Shown here: positions 1 through 8,756 of the stretch, piece by piece
Position numbering within the stretch: the stretch's first letter is position 1
Layout of the letters: each line of letters begins with the position of its first letter
Source of the DNA: Actinoplanes sp. NBRC 103695
GTDB lineage: Bacteria > Actinomycetota > Actinomycetes > Mycobacteriales > Micromonosporaceae
Assembly (NCBI RefSeq): GCF_030269485.1
Contig: NZ_BSTL01000049.1
Span: 1-44,861 of the forward strand
Reading direction: 5' to 3'
DNA length: 44,861 nt
Made by a program: the position numbers and the translations under genes
Notes under the pieces: model-generated
Database searches by the model: none
Seen by the model: only the letters and a program-made list of their open reading frames with translations
What the model was told of the DNA's origin: nothing

Positions 1-16
1 CAGCAACACGGAGGAA

Positions 17-33
17 CCCGGCCGAGCGCCGGG
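17..33. terminator. short GC hairpin, terminator-like
   Basis: CCCGGC (17-22) and GCCGGG (28-33) form a perfect 6-bp stem around a 5-nt loop. There is no T-tract. It could end a gene lying left of the window, but the short stem gives only weak support. Confidence 0.25.
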
Positions 34-93
34 CCCTCACCATGCCTACAGAACAGCTAAAAGCACGCGAATCGCATTCATCGAATCATAGCT

Positions 94-234
94 ATGGGCC
101 GACGGCCAAGCGAAAGACTGAGGTTAGTGGTCTTCGTTGGCGTGCATATGCTCTTGACCGTCTTCATGATCCTCAAGCGAGTACGCGCTATGTTCCGCTC
201 TTTCCGGCTCCGGCGAGCAGAGATCATTCCGTAG
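94..234 (+). CDS. possible small membrane protein (46 aa)
   Basis: An ATG at 94 opens a 46-codon frame ending at TAG 232-234. The N terminus is Arg-rich, residues about 10-27 form one strongly hydrophobic segment (LVVFVGVHMLLTVFMILK), and the C terminus is basic, so the layout is that of a single-span membrane peptide. No convincing ribosome binding site precedes the ATG, and an overlapping 111-codon frame (42-377) covers the same DNA without looking more protein-like. No family is recognised. The hydrophobic block is the only reason to list it. Confidence 0.25.
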   Translation: MGRRPSERLRLVVFVGVHMLLTVFMILKRVRAMFRSFRLRRAEIIP

Positions 235-351
235 CGTCAAGGACGAGCTATCTGCGACGCAGGGACGGCCGCCATCCTGGCGGGACCGGCGCGGTCGTGG
301 ACGTCTGGGCCATAATCACCCTATGGCGACGGTCGACGGGGTATGTCGTCG

Positions 352-796
352 TCAGTCCTCCGGCACCCAGCAGATGACGCTGTGCTGGCCGCCGATAGCG
401 CGCCGCCACTCCTGCACGCCGACGCGTCCGCACGCGACTTCGACGCGCCCCTCGTAGATCGAGGCGTCGACCACGGCTTCGAAGTCGTGCCAGTCCGGAT
501 GCGCGCCGCAGCCGGTACACGTGTTCGGGTTGAAGCTCGCACCTCGTGCGCTGAACGGCCGGGGCCGTAACCGTCGTGCCACGAGGTCCTGGCCGGCGGC
601 GCGTAAAACCTCTTCGGCCAGCGCAACAGCACCCCTCTTGGTCGACCTTGACGAACTCGCCGACAACTGGCCGGTGCACCGGCAGGAGGGCCAAGACCCA
701 CAGCATTTGATGCGCGCAGCCTGGGCACGGCGCCACCCTGCCCAGCACGCGCAGCAGCAGCGTTCCGGTCGTCGACGGGGTTTCCGAGATCGACAT
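352..796 (-). pseudogene. frameshifted gene for a small CxxC protein
   Basis: Two minus-strand frames each read like real protein for half the span. From an ATG at 796 the first frame reads MSISETPSTTGT and continues through CPGC to VKVDQEG. It then degenerates into CCC and Arg-rich text. The next frame picks up as GAVALAEEVLRAAG, then CTGC, and ends at 352 with HSVICWVPED. Dropping one C from the CCCC run at 632-635 joins them into a protein of about 147 residues with two CxxC pairs, suggesting a zinc-binding fold. No family is recognised. It follows the lanthipeptide genes on the same strand, but membership is unproven. A sequencing error, a recent mutation and programmed slippage remain possible. 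Confidence 0.55.
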
Positions 797-1041
797 GTCG
801 ACATGGTGCCAGCTTGGTATGACATCCCGTCCGTTGTCCCCGGTCGGCGGTATGTGGTGTGGGCGCTCGGCCTTACCAGTTACGCAGTCAAGCATCGCGG
901 CTTCAGGCCGTCATTGTGCTCGCTCCACCATAACCGCAGCTTCGTGGAGATCGGTTAATCCAGCTCCGTCTCGTACCGTCGTGAACTCACGGGCCTTCCG
1001 ATGTCCTGATGGCCCGGGGTTGGTATGTTGCGAGGCAGGCT

Positions 1042-2130
1042 TCATCGGGCATCACGTATCACCCCTCCAGCCGATTCGAGTGCATATAGCAGCGGATCAC
1101 CTGCGGTCCGGGGCAGCCGTCCCGCGCCTAGTCCGCTTGCGTCGATCAACTGGTTGAGTTTCTCGTGGTGCATTGGGCTGACTGGGTGGTGCTGAAGTAG
1201 CTCACGTGCTGCGTTCGCGTCCTGGTCCTGGAGCAGGTCGCTGACCAGTTGGCTTAGCGCATTGTCGGTGAGGAACGACGGCCCGGCGGGTGCAAGATCG
1301 ATTGCTGCGAGGAAGAGGCGGGTACGAAATACCGCGAGCCCGGGTGTGGAGAGGGTTTCCAGCGACTGGCCGAGCAGCTCAGTCTGATTGGGTGGCAGGC
1401 CAGCGCCGGTAGTTCGTGCATGCCAGCTCGTCAGGAGATCGCGTACCAGTTGTTCCCAAGAGTGCTCGATGGTGGTGTCCCTGAGCAGGGCGGCAGCGGT
1501 AGCGCTGTTGCCCTGCATCGTGAGCGCCATGACCGCCACCTGCCGTCCCTCGTGCAGGGTGGGGCCGAGTCCGTCGTAGCGGCGCACGTGGGCTAGAGCG
1601 TCGCCCCAACGTCCGGCCACGGTGAGCGCGCGTGTCCCGTCAGCGAGCATGATGTCGCTGAGCCAGTCGATGATTTGATCGCGCTGAGCGTGCTCTGTGG
1701 GCAGTTGCTCGGGAAGCAGCTCAAGGCCGTCGATGACGGCGGGGGCACGGTCGTTGATCGCCTGGTACAGGTCGGTGAGCAGACGGTGTGCGCCGTCGCC
1801 GTCGCCCGCTCGTATGCGCAGGCGGGCGAGGTTGACAACCGGTTCGAGGGCGAAGCGGGCGGTGTAGCCGTTCAGCGGGGCTTGGCTCAGGTAGAGGTTT
1901 GCGTGTTGGTGGCACCAGGTGCGGGCGAGTTCGGCGTCTCCGCAGTCGGAGGCGACGAGGGCCGCGCCGTTGAACACCATGGATGCCTTGTCGGAGTCAC
2001 GGTCACGGTTGGCGTCTTCAGCCATTCCTACGAGCCGAGCTACGCGTGCGTCGAGGGGTTTGGCCGGCGGGCGTTTGCGGGCGACGAGGGGGAAGTGGGC
2101 CGTGACGGTCGAGGCGAGGGGCAGGGTCAT
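1042..2130 (-). CDS. helical-repeat (TPR-like) protein of the lanthipeptide locus
   Basis: A 362-residue soluble protein rich in Ala and Leu helices (e.g. AELARTWCHQHANLY, NLARLRIRAGDGDGAHRLLTDL), resembling tetratricopeptide-like helical hairpins. No catalytic motif is visible. The ATG at 2130 follows GAGG at short spacing, so this start is favoured. It lies 125 bp downstream of the methyltransferase gene on the same strand, with a hairpin between them. Its position suggests a role with the lanthipeptide enzymes, such as scaffold or regulator, but that rests on location alone. The family is not recognised with certainty. Confidence 0.7.
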   Translation of the reverse strand: MTLPLASTVTAHFPLVARKRPPAKPLDARVARLVGMAEDANRDRDSDKASMVFNGAALVASDCGDAELARTWCHQHANLYLSQAPLNGYTARFALEPVVNLARLRIRAGDGDGAHRLLTDLYQAINDRAPAVIDGLELLPEQLPTEHAQRDQIIDWLSDIMLADGTRALTVAGRWGDALAHVRRYDGLGPTLHEGRQVAVMALTMQGNSATAAALLRDTTIEHSWEQLVRDLLTSWHARTTGAGLPPNQTELLGQSLETLSTPGLAVFRTRLFLAAIDLAPAGPSFLTDNALSQLVSDLLQDQDANAARELLQHHPVSPMHHEKLNQLIDASGLGAGRLPRTAGDPLLYALESAGGVIRDAR

Positions 2131-2214
2131 GGGGTCCTCATCTGCTGCGGGCGTCGGCGCCTTGGCGGTTCGGGCGCGGCGCTGCTCGGCGTGTGGTCAC
2201 CGTTCTTCGGCGAG

Positions 2215-2244
2215 GCCGGGGCGGGGCGAGTACCCGGCCCCGGC
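2215..2244 (-). terminator. intercistronic hairpin after the methyltransferase gene
   Basis: GCCGGGGC (2215-2222) and GCCCCGGC (2237-2244) form a perfect 8-bp stem with a 14-nt loop, 11 nt after the fxlM stop on the minus strand. There is no T-tract. It could reduce readthrough into the TPR-like gene. Confidence 0.4.
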
Positions 2245-2255
2245 AGCATGCGCAG

Positions 2256-4343
2256 CTAGAAGGAAATCGTGAGGACGGTGTCGGGTCGGCTGATGTCACC
2301 GGGCTCGAGCGGGCGGGTTCCGGCCCGGTAGGCGGTCACGGTGGGCTGGTTGGGGCGGCCCGCTGTGTCCCAGCGGTCGAGCAGAGTGTTCAGTTCGGCG
2401 GCGAGTTTGTCGGCGTCCGGGCCGTGTGCGATGACCCCGATTTCTTGGTTGCCGTCGCCGACCTCGTGGAAGGTGGGATAGGCGATGGTGCCGCCGTGAT
2501 AGATGGCGGCACCGGCCCACCGGTAGGCGGGAGTGACCAGGCCGCTGGCACGGGCTGTGTCACCGACGCCGAGGCGGCCGAACGGCTTGTCGGTGTTCAC
2601 GAGCAGCCACAGGTCGAGGTGGCCGATGGGGTCGGCGTCGCCGACCTGGATACCGGTCCACTGCTCGTACGGGGCGTGGCTCAGCGCCGTGCTCAGGGCT
2701 TGCCGGTCGGGCTGGTCGGCGGCGTCGAGTTTGAGGACCACGTCGGCGTCGAGGCTTACGTGCTGGTCGTCGTGCTCGGCGGTGCCGCGCATCGGGACGA
2801 ATCCACAGACCAGGGGGGTCGCGGTGCTGACGAGTTGGTCGGTGCCGGTGCGGTCGAAGGCGAAGCATCGGGTCAGGCCGCTTTCGTGCACCCGCAGGGG
2901 CACGACGATACGGCCGTTGTCGGTGAGCTGGTCCCACCATGAGGCGGAGACGTCCCAAGCTCCGGCTGTCACGATGATCCGGTTGTACGGTGCTGCGTCG
3001 GGGTGCCCGAGGGCTCCGTCGGCGCAGATCACCTCGACGGTGTCGTAGCCGGCGCGGGCGAGGTTTGTTCGCGCGCCGTCGGCGAGGTCTTCATCGAGTT
3101 CGATGGTGACGACTCTGCCGCTGGCGCCGGTCTGATCCGCGAGCAGGGCTGCGTTGATGCCGGTAGCCGCGCCGATCTCCAGGATGTGGTCTCCGGGCTG
3201 CGCTTCGAGCTGTTCGAGCATGTCGGCCACGAGGCTGGGGCTCGATGCCGAGGACATCGCGGCGCCGCTGGGGTCGCGTTTGGTGACGATCTGGCGGCGT
3301 GTGTAGACCGTTTCAAGGTCTACGCCGGGCAGGAACTGCTCGCGAGGCACCCTCCTGAATGCTCGTTCTACAGGGGCGGATCGGATGTGGCCGCGCTGTT
3401 TGAGTAGCGTGACGAGCTGGTCGCGGAGCACGGCGGCGTTAGCAGATTCTGGGCTGGTTTGGGATAGTTTCACTGCTGTTACCTTACTGTCGTTGACAAG
3501 GGTGGGCTGATGGCCGGTTCGGGTGTCGGACGGCTGGTGGAAGGTGACGTGCACGGCAGCCGTCGCCAGCAGCCAGGTGTCGGCGGCGGAGATGCCGAGC
3601 CGGTTGAACTGGAACAAGATGTGGTGGGTGAGCAGCCCCCGAAGGTCGCGAGTCAACATGCCGTGCCGGTCGAGTAGACCGAGGTTGCGTCCCGCATAGT
3701 CGTGCGCTGCTGGCCATGCTGGAGTGGCGGTTAGGGGACTCGCCGGTGCGTCGGCGCTGGCGGTGAGCAGTCGCTGCACCGCGGCAATCAGTCGAGGGCT
3801 TGGTGCAGGCATGGTCGCCTGACGACGATGGGCTGAAACGTTCTGCCAGACATCGCCCTGCTCATAGAACTCAAGTCCGGCCGCGCGCATCAGGCGGGTG
3901 GCGAGCAGCACGCCGAGTTCACGGCGATGGGTGGCGCCGGCAGCGGCGAGATGGCCGAGGATATGACGACTGTCGACGTGGAAGAAGGTATGGGCGAGGT
4001 CGGTGGCCTGCGGTCCGCCCAAGGCGTACTGCTCAGGCCGGTACAGGGGCTCGGCCACGCCCTGGACGCGGTCGTCGTCGGTGATGGTGGCGAGAAGGGT
4101 GTAGAACTCGGCAAGTCGGCCGCTCGGTAGGAGCCGCAAACGCCAGGTCTCACTCTTGCGGATGAACCAGAACCCGGTGATCACGCCGTTGTTCTCGGCA
4201 ACGGTCAACGCGGCGGCGAGACGGGTCGCCGCGTATTGCTCTGCGATCTGCCAGTCGGAGAAGGTCAGGTTGACCTGTCGCCACCGGTTGACCGGCGCCG
4301 CTGGGTCAGGCCGCTCGGTGTCAAGGTCGGTATCGAAGTCCAC
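2256..4343 (-). CDS. fxlM: SpaB_C-like / PIMT-type O-methyltransferase fusion, FxLD lanthipeptide system
   Basis: A 695-residue two-part enzyme. Residues about 15-250 resemble the SpaB C-terminal/thiopeptide-type bacteriocin domain (NRWRQVNLTFSDW, then WRLRLLPSGRL). From about 280 to 500 is a protein-L-isoaspartate O-methyltransferase fold with the SSPSLVADML substrate motif and the SAM motif ILEIGAATG. A further domain of about 190 residues completes it. PIMT-type enzymes of class I lanthipeptides methylate a precursor Asp, giving succinimide or isoaspartate; that role is inferred here. The GTG start at 4343 sits 7 nt after GGGGAGAG and 11 nt after the lanC stop. The frame stays open upstream, but that stretch lies inside lanC and is discarded. 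Confidence 0.85.
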   Translation of the reverse strand: MDFDTDLDTERPDPAAPVNRWRQVNLTFSDWQIAEQYAATRLAAALTVAENNGVITGFWFIRKSETWRLRLLPSGRLAEFYTLLATITDDDRVQGVAEPLYRPEQYALGGPQATDLAHTFFHVDSRHILGHLAAAGATHRRELGVLLATRLMRAAGLEFYEQGDVWQNVSAHRRQATMPAPSPRLIAAVQRLLTASADAPASPLTATPAWPAAHDYAGRNLGLLDRHGMLTRDLRGLLTHHILFQFNRLGISAADTWLLATAAVHVTFHQPSDTRTGHQPTLVNDSKVTAVKLSQTSPESANAAVLRDQLVTLLKQRGHIRSAPVERAFRRVPREQFLPGVDLETVYTRRQIVTKRDPSGAAMSSASSPSLVADMLEQLEAQPGDHILEIGAATGINAALLADQTGASGRVVTIELDEDLADGARTNLARAGYDTVEVICADGALGHPDAAPYNRIIVTAGAWDVSASWWDQLTDNGRIVVPLRVHESGLTRCFAFDRTGTDQLVSTATPLVCGFVPMRGTAEHDDQHVSLDADVVLKLDAADQPDRQALSTALSHAPYEQWTGIQVGDADPIGHLDLWLLVNTDKPFGRLGVGDTARASGLVTPAYRWAGAAIYHGGTIAYPTFHEVGDGNQEIGVIAHGPDADKLAAELNTLLDRWDTAGRPNQPTVTAYRAGTRPLEPGDISRPDTVLTISF

Positions 4344-4354
4344 GGCGCTCTCCC

Positions 4355-5617
4355 CTAGTTGATCAGCAGGCTGGTCGCCCAGCGGACGTGTGTGCAGGTG
4401 GCGAAGGTGTGCAGCGTGAGCGCCACTCCGGCGTGGCCGGCGGTCAGGCCAGACCGCTCCGGAGTTGGGTCGTTGGCGTGCTGGATCAGCAGCCGCAGGA
4501 TGCGCGGTACGTGGGCGGACAACGCGGTAGACCGGGCGTCGGCGGCGGCGTACCAGAGCGTGGCGGCGAGTCCTGCCCAGCCGTGGCACAGCGACGGGTC
4601 GATGATCCGGCCGAGTTGGACGGGGTCGGCTAGGCAGCGGGTCAAAGCGTCCTCCGCCGTCTGCTGCCGGGCGGGGTCGCCGAGAGCGATTCCGGCGAGT
4701 TGTTGAGCGCGAGCTATGCCGGGGGTGCCGTAGCACCAGGACGGCCGCGCCGGTCCGATGGCAGTGGGTCTCCCCGCGTGTAGATCGACGGCGGTGACTT
4801 TCTCCGGCCACCAGGGTCCTGCCGGATCCGCTTGCCGCCAGGTGTCGAGCCAGGTGGAGATCCGGCCGATCGCCTCGGTGTGTCCCGGCACGATGATGGT
4901 GTGGCGCATCGCCAGGGCGAGAAGCGCCAGGGGGCCGGTGATGCCGTGCGCCATGCCGAAGTTGGCGTGCCCGCCGGGGACAGGCTGGTCCGGGTTGGCT
5001 GCGTCGGCGCTCCACCAGCCCGGCGCGTGGCGGCCGATGTCGTCGTTGGTGTCGAGCGGCTCAGTGAGCCGGACCAGGTATTGCAGCACCCGGCGTAGCA
5101 ATGCGCCGTCTGGTTGCCTGGTCAGGAGGTGAGCGCCGAGCCCGGTCAGTCCGCGGACGAGGTCGAACTCCGACAGTGAAGGCCGCTGGCGTGCGGCGAG
5201 GCGGACTTCGGCGGCGGCCAGCCGGCGCTCGGCCAGGTCTGCGACAGCGCGGTCAAGGGGGTCGAGTGCTGCCGGGTGGGCGTGCGGGGCGGCCGTGGTG
5301 AGCGCGTGAGTGACGGCCGGTGTGCCGAACCAGAGTCCGGCCCCTGTGCTGTTGTTCAGTGTGTCGGCGGTCGCGCGTCGCAGCCAGGTGTGGACCGGCT
5401 CCCAGCCGCCGTGTCCGGTCTGGGCGCGCACACCGTGCAGGATCGACACTCCGGCGGCACCCTTGGACAGCGACTGCGCGTGCCAGCGGGTGCTATGCGG
5501 CCCGTAGTCGCCCGCCGCGAAGTCCGGCAACGGCGGCTCGGCCAGGGTGTCAGTGATGCACGAGGCCACCGACTCGGCCTCGCAGGCCAGCGTCTTCAGC
5601 AATGGAGAGATGGTCAT
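4355..5617 (-). CDS. lanC: lanthionine synthetase C (LanC) cyclase
   Basis: A 420-residue LanC, the usual family length. It catalyses Michael-type addition of Cys thiols to dehydrated Ser/Thr to close thioether rings, using zinc. The zinc ligands are visible: Cys295 in WCYGTPG, and Cys344-His345 in LCHGWAG. The AHGITGP and TAGHAG motifs of the alpha-toroid repeats are also present. The ATG overlaps the lanB stop by one base (TAATG), so translation is probably coupled to the dehydratase and the two enzymes are made together. An open frame extends upstream, but only as a shadow of lanB. Confidence 0.93.
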   Translation of the reverse strand: MTISPLLKTLACEAESVASCITDTLAEPPLPDFAAGDYGPHSTRWHAQSLSKGAAGVSILHGVRAQTGHGGWEPVHTWLRRATADTLNNSTGAGLWFGTPAVTHALTTAAPHAHPAALDPLDRAVADLAERRLAAAEVRLAARQRPSLSEFDLVRGLTGLGAHLLTRQPDGALLRRVLQYLVRLTEPLDTNDDIGRHAPGWWSADAANPDQPVPGGHANFGMAHGITGPLALLALAMRHTIIVPGHTEAIGRISTWLDTWRQADPAGPWWPEKVTAVDLHAGRPTAIGPARPSWCYGTPGIARAQQLAGIALGDPARQQTAEDALTRCLADPVQLGRIIDPSLCHGWAGLAATLWYAAADARSTALSAHVPRILRLLIQHANDPTPERSGLTAGHAGVALTLHTFATCTHVRWATSLLIN

Positions 5618-8600
5618 TAGGGCGCTCCTACCCTGCGGGTACGGCGGCGGACGGTCGCCAGGGCGATGTGACGGGCCAGCCGGTAGGTCACCTGTTCGGC
5701 GGCCTCGTCGGGACCATGGGTACGAACGTGGTGTAGGTGCAGCAGCGAGGCGAGGACTGACTCCGGTGTGATGGGGCCGCTTGAAGCGGACAGGGCGTCG
5801 GCGTACCGCGCCGCAGCATCGGAGCGTTCCCGCCACGCGTTCCTGACCGGCCCTGGAAGCGCGGAGGGGTCAAACGCGACGGCTTGACGCAGCATGTCGC
5901 GGTCGATCGGCGAACGCCCAGCCTGCTCCAGGCGGGCTATCAGCCACTCACATCCGTCGTTACGGTTGCCGAGCATGGCAGCGGCAAGGTCGACCATGCT
6001 CGCAGCGGTGAACGCCTGCCGATCGATCCGGCATTCGCGTTCTGCCCTCAGTTGTGCGAGGGCTGCGGTGGAGTCGGCGACGAACAGCCGTTCAGCGGCG
6101 GCCAGCGCCGGCCCGTCCCCGTAGCGGCCGGACTCCGGATGATAGGTATCCAGGCTCAAATCCCCGGCAAGGCCCTGCTGCCGAAGGTCGGCAGCCCACC
6201 GGCCGATTCTGACCGCCGCGTAGCCGAAGTCATCGGTGTGCAACCGGAGCCGAAGGTGCGGGGCAGGGCGGCGCATGCGGATGAACCACATCAGCGGCGG
6301 TTCGTCCCAGTCGGCAATCAGCGCTGGTAGAGCGGCCGAAAGGACAAGCTCCATCAGGGACGGCTCGACGGCCAACGACACGGAGATCAGGCCGCCAGTC
6401 CCGGGAAGCAGCGGCTCGGCGGGAGCAGGCGGCGGCCACGAGTCCCGTCCGATGAGAGCGGCTGGCACCGCAGCAGGCGCGGCCGTGGAGGCAACCGGCA
6501 CAACGATCTCGTGGGCGCGGCCGGACAACCATCCGAAGTCCGCTGGTTGCGCCGATTCCACAAGGGTGATCGGTCCGTCGCTGGCGTCCAAGTGGGCGCG
6601 CAGCAGCGCCCGGTCCATGGGCTGATCAAGGTTGAGTCGAAGCCGCTGGTCGCCGTTGCCGATTTGGACCCATACCGGCAGTCGCAGCTTCGCGCGGACT
6701 AACTCCCAGGCCGTGAGCCACTCGCCGTCGCTCGTCTGCGCAGCAGGCAGCCCAGCGGGGTCAATGCGCCAACGCGCCGCCGTCAGCAGAGTCCGGCCGT
6801 ATCGCAGCGCTGGCCGAAACGGTAGGCCGGACGCGGCGCCCCAATCGAATGGCTTGAGCCGGGCGTCCATACCGCGCGGCAACTCCACCAGAAACCTGCC
6901 TAGGAGCGGCATGGTGTGCAGCGCGGCGGCGTGTGCCACCGTCGGCTCGACCACTCGTCGCTGCGACAGCGATACCAGCACCAGTCGATCGCGACCTACA
7001 GCCACACCGAGGTCATCGATGCCGATCGCATCGTCGGTGACAGGGCGGTGCTCGGCCAGCGACACCAGCCACGGCAGGACCTGCCTGGCATTGAGGACGT
7101 TCTGTGCGTGCAGGTTCGACGGCGGGAAGCTCAACTGCGCCAGCATGGCCCCCTCTACCGCGACCGGCAGCCTTCCGAACTCCTTGCACATCCGCTCGCG
7201 CTCGGTGTCCGGCAGCGCATTGAGAAAGCGTCCGCTGGTGGCCATGGCCGAGCGACCCATGCCGGTCAACGCGACGGTGAACTCGCCGCTGTCCAGAGCA
7301 GCTACCGAGGCTGCGCGCACCTCTGCCAGGACGTCGACGTGGGCGCTGAGGTGTCCCTCGTTCTCGTCGGCGCCGGCAAGCGCCTGCACGGCCGCATCAT
7401 CGAGTACCACCTCACGTGCACCGTCGATCAATGCCTGCTGCGCCAGCGCCAGCAAACGCCCGTCCCGGCCAGACAAAGAAGTGGCCGAGGACGAATCGGC
7501 CGTGGCGTCAAAGTGTTCTGGATAACCCAGCCCAGTGACCGGATTGAGTAGGTGGGCGAGCGGCACCACAGCGGCAGTCCCGTAGCGGTTGACGAACCGG
7601 GCGCGGTACGCGCGCCATTGCGGCCGTCCCGCCGGGTCGGGCGTCAACCGGCGCAGCACATCCACCGACGCTACGATCTCGGTGGCCACCGGGTGCGGCA
7701 GGACGACTCGATCCGCTAGTTGAAGATCCACAGCTAGCGGCTGCGGAACCGCAGTCAGGCCAAGCATCTGTTCGGCCAGTCGACGCAGGTCTGTCGCACT
7801 GTTTGGGGTGACATCGAGATGGCCATGAATCCAGCTCAACTCATCTTGAACGGTTCGTCGGCCTCCCCGACTCGCCTCCGCGGTGACATCACGCTGGTCC
7901 AGGATGTGTCGCACAGGGTCTCGGCAGGTTGAGGGCGGCCGGAGGGAAGAAATCAATACGCCGTGGCTCACCAGGTCGGCAATCAGGGCTTCGGCCGACG
8001 TACGCGGGAAGCGGGGAAAAGCTTCGGCGACTTTGCCGACCAACTCATCCCACCGCACGGGAATCGCAGCGAAGGAGACCAACAAACGCACGGCCTTGGT
8101 GTTCCGCACTGAGGCGGTCCCTTGGGCCGGCGCAGACAAGTGCGGCCGACGCTTCACGACGATTCGATCTCCGTGGACCACGGCCATGTTGTTCGCCTGG
8201 ACACGCAGATGCTTCCGCACGAGCGGATCGGCTTCGAGAAGCGCGACAACCGGTGCAACCCAGCCTGCATCTGCCTGGACTCGAATCGCCGCCTGCCCGA
8301 ACGTTGTGACCGAGGCGACGGCATCGAAGCGCAACGCCGCGACCCCCGAGAACAGCCCGAAGGGTGTCGCCCGGCGCTGAGCGCGCGCGAGGTAACGAGC
8401 CAGAGCCAGCGCCATCCGCCGGGCACGTTCCGCGTCAAGATTCCCCCCGGAGCACGCAGCCCCAACGCGCGCAGCAAACTCTGGGCTGGCGATCCACACC
8501 GCGTCGCTCAGACCGGGTTGTCCCCACGTCGCCCGCAGCCAGTTTCGGAGCGCAGCAACATCGCAAAGATTGGGCCACGGTATGGGGCTGTCCGGCCAGG

Positions 8601-8664
8601 AGTGAGCGGCAGCCCGGATCGTGGCGGCATCAACCACCCGGTACACGCTGCCTCTCGCGGTCAC
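5617..8664 (-). CDS. lanB: class I lantibiotic dehydratase (LanB)
   Basis: A 1015-residue full-length LanB. The N-terminal glutamylation domain carries the family motif RATPFGLFSGV at about residues 98-108. A SpaB_C elimination domain occupies roughly residues 755-1000 (PPLMWFIRMRRPAPHLRLRL). The family transfers Glu from glutamyl-tRNA to precursor Ser/Thr and then eliminates it to give Dha/Dhb. The GTG at 8664 is preferred because AAGGAG lies 7-8 nt upstream; a TTG at 8682 is in frame but overlaps that ribosome site. It lies 92 bp downstream of the precursor gene, separated by a strong hairpin. Confidence 0.93.
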   Translation of the reverse strand: MTARGSVYRVVDAATIRAAAHSWPDSPIPWPNLCDVAALRNWLRATWGQPGLSDAVWIASPEFAARVGAACSGGNLDAERARRMALALARYLARAQRRATPFGLFSGVAALRFDAVASVTTFGQAAIRVQADAGWVAPVVALLEADPLVRKHLRVQANNMAVVHGDRIVVKRRPHLSAPAQGTASVRNTKAVRLLVSFAAIPVRWDELVGKVAEAFPRFPRTSAEALIADLVSHGVLISSLRPPSTCRDPVRHILDQRDVTAEASRGGRRTVQDELSWIHGHLDVTPNSATDLRRLAEQMLGLTAVPQPLAVDLQLADRVVLPHPVATEIVASVDVLRRLTPDPAGRPQWRAYRARFVNRYGTAAVVPLAHLLNPVTGLGYPEHFDATADSSSATSLSGRDGRLLALAQQALIDGAREVVLDDAAVQALAGADENEGHLSAHVDVLAEVRAASVAALDSGEFTVALTGMGRSAMATSGRFLNALPDTERERMCKEFGRLPVAVEGAMLAQLSFPPSNLHAQNVLNARQVLPWLVSLAEHRPVTDDAIGIDDLGVAVGRDRLVLVSLSQRRVVEPTVAHAAALHTMPLLGRFLVELPRGMDARLKPFDWGAASGLPFRPALRYGRTLLTAARWRIDPAGLPAAQTSDGEWLTAWELVRAKLRLPVWVQIGNGDQRLRLNLDQPMDRALLRAHLDASDGPITLVESAQPADFGWLSGRAHEIVVPVASTAAPAAVPAALIGRDSWPPPAPAEPLLPGTGGLISVSLAVEPSLMELVLSAALPALIADWDEPPLMWFIRMRRPAPHLRLRLHTDDFGYAAVRIGRWAADLRQQGLAGDLSLDTYHPESGRYGDGPALAAAERLFVADSTAALAQLRAERECRIDRQAFTAASMVDLAAAMLGNRNDGCEWLIARLEQAGRSPIDRDMLRQAVAFDPSALPGPVRNAWRERSDAAARYADALSASSGPITPESVLASLLHLHHVRTHGPDEAAEQVTYRLARHIALATVRRRTRRVGAP

Positions 8665-8701
8665 GATCGCTCTCCTTCTCAAGATCTGCTTGGTTTGTGG
8701 T

Positions 8702-8742
8702 GCTGGTTCCGGCGGGCGTTCGGGTTGCTCGCCGGAACCAGC
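8702..8742 (-). terminator. perfect 13-bp hairpin between precursor gene and lanB
   Basis: GCTGGTTCCGGCG (8702-8714) pairs perfectly with 8730-8742 around a 15-nt loop. It starts 14 nt after the precursor stop and ends about 38 nt before the lanB start. The minus-strand 3' flank is not U-rich. In RiPP operons a hairpin here often limits readthrough, so precursor mRNA exceeds enzyme mRNA; that role is inferred. Confidence 0.7.
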
Positions 8743-8756
8743 GGGATGGCAGCTAG

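Noticed and set aside
4344..5015. Upstream extension of the methyltransferase frame to 919 codons
   Set aside because: The extra text is Arg/Pro-rich, lies inside the lanC gene, and a better GTG with a ribosome site is at 4343.
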